Assembly: GCA_022764045.1 (NCBI GenBank)
Contig: JALERU010000051.1
Location: forward strand, 1 to 36,784
Origin: Clostridiales bacterium
GTDB lineage: Bacteria > Bacillota > Clostridia > Oscillospirales > Oscillospiraceae
Length of the DNA: 36,784 nt
Direction of reading: 5' to 3'
Part shown: piece by piece, positions 35,719 to 36,784 of the stretch
How positions within the stretch are numbered: position 1 is the first letter of the stretch
How the letters are laid out: each line of letters begins with the position of its first letter
Notes under the pieces: model-generated
What the model saw: only the letters and a program-made list of their open reading frames with translations
The model's database searches: none
Told to the model about the DNA's origin: nothing
Translations under genes and position numbers: made by a program

Positions 35719-35812
35719 CACAGAAAGCCCCGCCGCCGGGTGGGGCATGCGCGTTTGTTTCTGTGTCGTTAGGCCGTAGAAGACACAGGATCAAGCGCGT
35801 ATTTTATTTTTT
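35719..35812 (+). promoter_or_regulatory. Structured leader, candidate guanidine riboswitch
   Basis: Two mutually exclusive pairings are visible: CACAGAAA (35,719-35,726) with TTTCTGTG (35,758-35,765), and CTGTGTC (35,761-35,767) with GACACAG (35,782-35,788), closing the loop GTTAGGCCGTAGAA. A third stem GCCCCGCC/GGTGGGGC lies inside the first. The second pairing leads into a short GCGCG stem and TTTTATTTTTT, a terminator-like end. Upstream of a SugE/Gdx-like gene this suggests a guanidine riboswitch, most like the mepA motif (guanidine-IV). That class is from memory and not verified. Confidence 0.45.
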
Positions 35813-35830
35813 GACAAGGAGAGTGTTACG

Positions 35831-36148
35831 ATGGCATGGATCTGTTTGCTGGTGGCGGGCTTGATGGAGACGGTGTGGGCCACCGCTATGAAGCTGTCAG
35901 AGGGGTTTACGAAGGTGGGGTGGTCGGTCCTGACGGTGGTGGCCATGGGGGCCAGCGTGTATCTGCTGGCCCAGGCCATCAAGACCCTTCCCATGGGGAC
36001 AGCCTACGCCATCTGGACGGGCATTGGGGCCCTGGGGGCGGTCATTTTGGGGATCGTGGTCTTCAAGGAGCCCGCCACCGCCGCCCGGATTTTCTTTGCG
36101 GCGCTGCTGCTGGTGGGGATTGTGGGCTTGAAGGTGACGGCGAGCTGA
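35831..36148 (+). CDS. sugE: SMR family transporter, SugE/Gdx-like guanidinium exporter
   Basis: A 105-residue protein with four membrane spans (about 2-20, 28-49, 56-78 and 84-102). The essential Glu13 is in GLMETVWATAMK. The AMKLSEGFTKVGWS stretch and the WTGIGALGAVILGI motif are those of the Gdx (SugE) branch, whose members export guanidinium against protons, rather than the EmrE drug branch. ATG follows AAGGAGAG. Regulated probably by the leader described above. Confidence 0.9.
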   Translation: MAWICLLVAGLMETVWATAMKLSEGFTKVGWSVLTVVAMGASVYLLAQAIKTLPMGTAYAIWTGIGALGAVILGIVVFKEPATAARIFFAALLLVGIVGLKVTAS

Positions 36149-36153
36149 AGGAC

Positions 36154-36180
36154 GCGGGGTACCCCAAATGGGTGCCCCGC
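36154..36180 (+). terminator. Terminator after the SMR gene
   Basis: GCGGGGTACCC-CAAAT-GGGTGCCCCGC is an 11-bp stem with one mismatch, placed five bases after the stop codon and followed by ATTCTCATTTG. The region 36,181-36,495 behind it has open frames on both strands but no ribosome site or recognisable product; I see no supported gene in it. Confidence 0.7.
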
Positions 36181-36512
36181 ATTCTCATTTGAAAAAGCAA
36201 ACGATAACCGTCCCTCGCAAATTCACTGCCACATGCTGTGGAGGAGATCGAGGTCCTCCTCGCGGGAACAGAGCGGAACCGTTGCAGCCCTTTGCGCCCT
36301 TTCGCTGGTCCTGAACATCAGGCTGCCCCCGGTGTTGTTCCGCTGAGGGGAGACAACGAGACACGGGGGCAAGGGAAGTGGTTTCGGATCAGTAAAAAGC
36401 AAGCCGCCGAACAGCGACTTGTTTTTGTTGTGCAATTAATTGTGTTTCTCTGGCTTCTATCCGTTCTTACCAGCGTTTCCGGAAGGAATCGCTGATATTT
36501 TTGTAGCAAGAA

Positions 36513-36535
36513 AACCACTCGCTAGGCGAGTGGTT
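36513..36535. mobile_element. IS200/IS605-type left-end hairpin
   Basis: AACCACTCGC-TAG-GCGAGTGGTT is a perfect 10-bp hairpin about 100 bases before the transposase frame. Elements of this family have such subterminal palindromes, recognised as single strands by TnpA, and no inverted terminal repeats. The outer boundary cannot be fixed from this window. Confidence 0.7.
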
Positions 36536-36572
36536 CAAAAGAAGCCTTGTGGCGATAATGTAGACAGGAAAA

Positions 36573-36632
36573 CTCCCTTTGCTTTAGAATATAAGAGCGG
36601 TCTGCCAACTGCCCCCAAAAAAGCAAAGGGAG
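36573..36632 (+). promoter_or_regulatory. Stem sequestering the tnpA ribosome site
   Basis: CTCCCTTTGCTTT (36,573-36,585) and AAAGCAAAGGGAG (36,620-36,632) are perfectly complementary over 13 bases; the second arm contains the GGGAGG ribosome site of tnpA. In IS200 a similar 5' stem-loop suppresses transposase translation (known for the family). Confidence 0.7.
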
Positions 36633-36638
36633 GTCATC

Positions 36639-36784
36639 ACGAAGAATGACACCAATAGTTTATCTCATACAAAATGGAATTGCAAGTATCATATCGTATT
36701 CGCGCCGAAGTATCGGAGGAAAGTATTTTATGGAGAAAAGCGGAGAGAGATCGGAGAAATATTGCGGACGCTGTGCAACTGGAA
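36639..36784 (+). CDS. tnpA: IS200/IS605 transposase TnpA, 5' part, ACG in place of ATG
   Basis: The frame runs off the window. It reads NDTNSLSHTKWNCKYHIVFA, then PKYRRKVFYGEKRREIGEIL and RTLCNW. This is the start of the Y1 HUH transposases (CKYHIVFAPKYRR is diagnostic). At the expected start, five bases after GGAGG, the codon is ACG where family members have ATG before KND. No other ATG, GTG or TTG at good spacing is in frame before the conserved part (a TTA and AAT precede it). The copy may be silenced or use a weak ACG start. Confidence 0.8.

Noticed and set aside
35713-35789. A pseudoknot between CTAC (35,713-35,716) and GTAG in the leader loop
   Set aside because: The CTAC lies in or just after the -10 box, probably before the transcription start, so it would not be in the RNA.
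36223-36495. Open frames of 66-85 codons on both strands between the SMR gene and the IS end
   Set aside because: No ribosome site or known motif; composition suggests non-coding or remnant sequence.

Overview
The window holds a complete, tRNA-integrated prophage of about 34.1 kb (12 to 34,149) flanked by short pieces of chromosome. The host looks like a GC-rich Gram-positive anaerobe of the Clostridia, probably Oscillospiraceae-like. This is inferred from the strong Shine-Dalgarno sites, the consensus TTGACA/TATAAT promoters, the PBSX/Xkd-type phage proteins and the families present; it is not proven. A 46-bp direct repeat (12-57 and 34,104-34,149), made of the 3' end of a tRNA-Gln(CUG) gene, marks attL and attR. 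The integrase gene lies next to attR.

Layout. On the minus strand, read right to left, the phage has an early/replication module (about 28,022 to 20,490: Cro-like protein, small early proteins, a replication initiator with an iteron-like origin inside its gene, DnaB-type helicase, DUF6378 protein, HUH nickase-like protein, KTR protein). A strong terminator follows at 20,452-20,503. Next come HNH nuclease and terminases, portal, ClpP-type protease, HK97-fold capsid, connectors, contractile tail sheath and tube, a tail chaperone pair with an A AAA AAC frameshift site, tape measure, hub and baseplate, tail fibre, holin and endolysin. The virion is therefore predicted to be a contractile-tailed (myovirus-morphology) HK97-type phage related in plan to PBSX.

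On the plus strand, at lower GC, sit the lysogeny and cargo genes. They are two genes behind near-identical duplicated promoters (DUF2513-like; a membrane/coiled-coil protein), a switch region with four 17-bp operator-like palindromes, a CI-like repressor with an ImmA-type protease, a second LexA-type (S24) repressor, a SIR2-domain protein of antiphage type, a small gene plus a DUF4160-like gene, a lipoprotein and the integrase. Repressor, protease, second repressor and SIR2 gene are tightly packed and probably co-transcribed in the lysogen, so the resident phage may arm the host against other phages.

Between tail and lysis genes (1,620-1,995) is a compact unit that looks like a type I toxin-antitoxin locus: a 27-codon hydrophobic peptide, its own promoter, a convergent consensus promoter making antisense RNA, an inverted repeat joining the two ends of the toxin message and a strong plus-strand terminator.

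Right of attR are chromosomal genes: a MATE exporter, a divergent SMR (SugE/Gdx-like) exporter behind a leader with mutually exclusive hairpins (candidate guanidine riboswitch), and the start of an IS200/IS605-type element cut by the window end, whose tnpA has ACG where ATG is expected.
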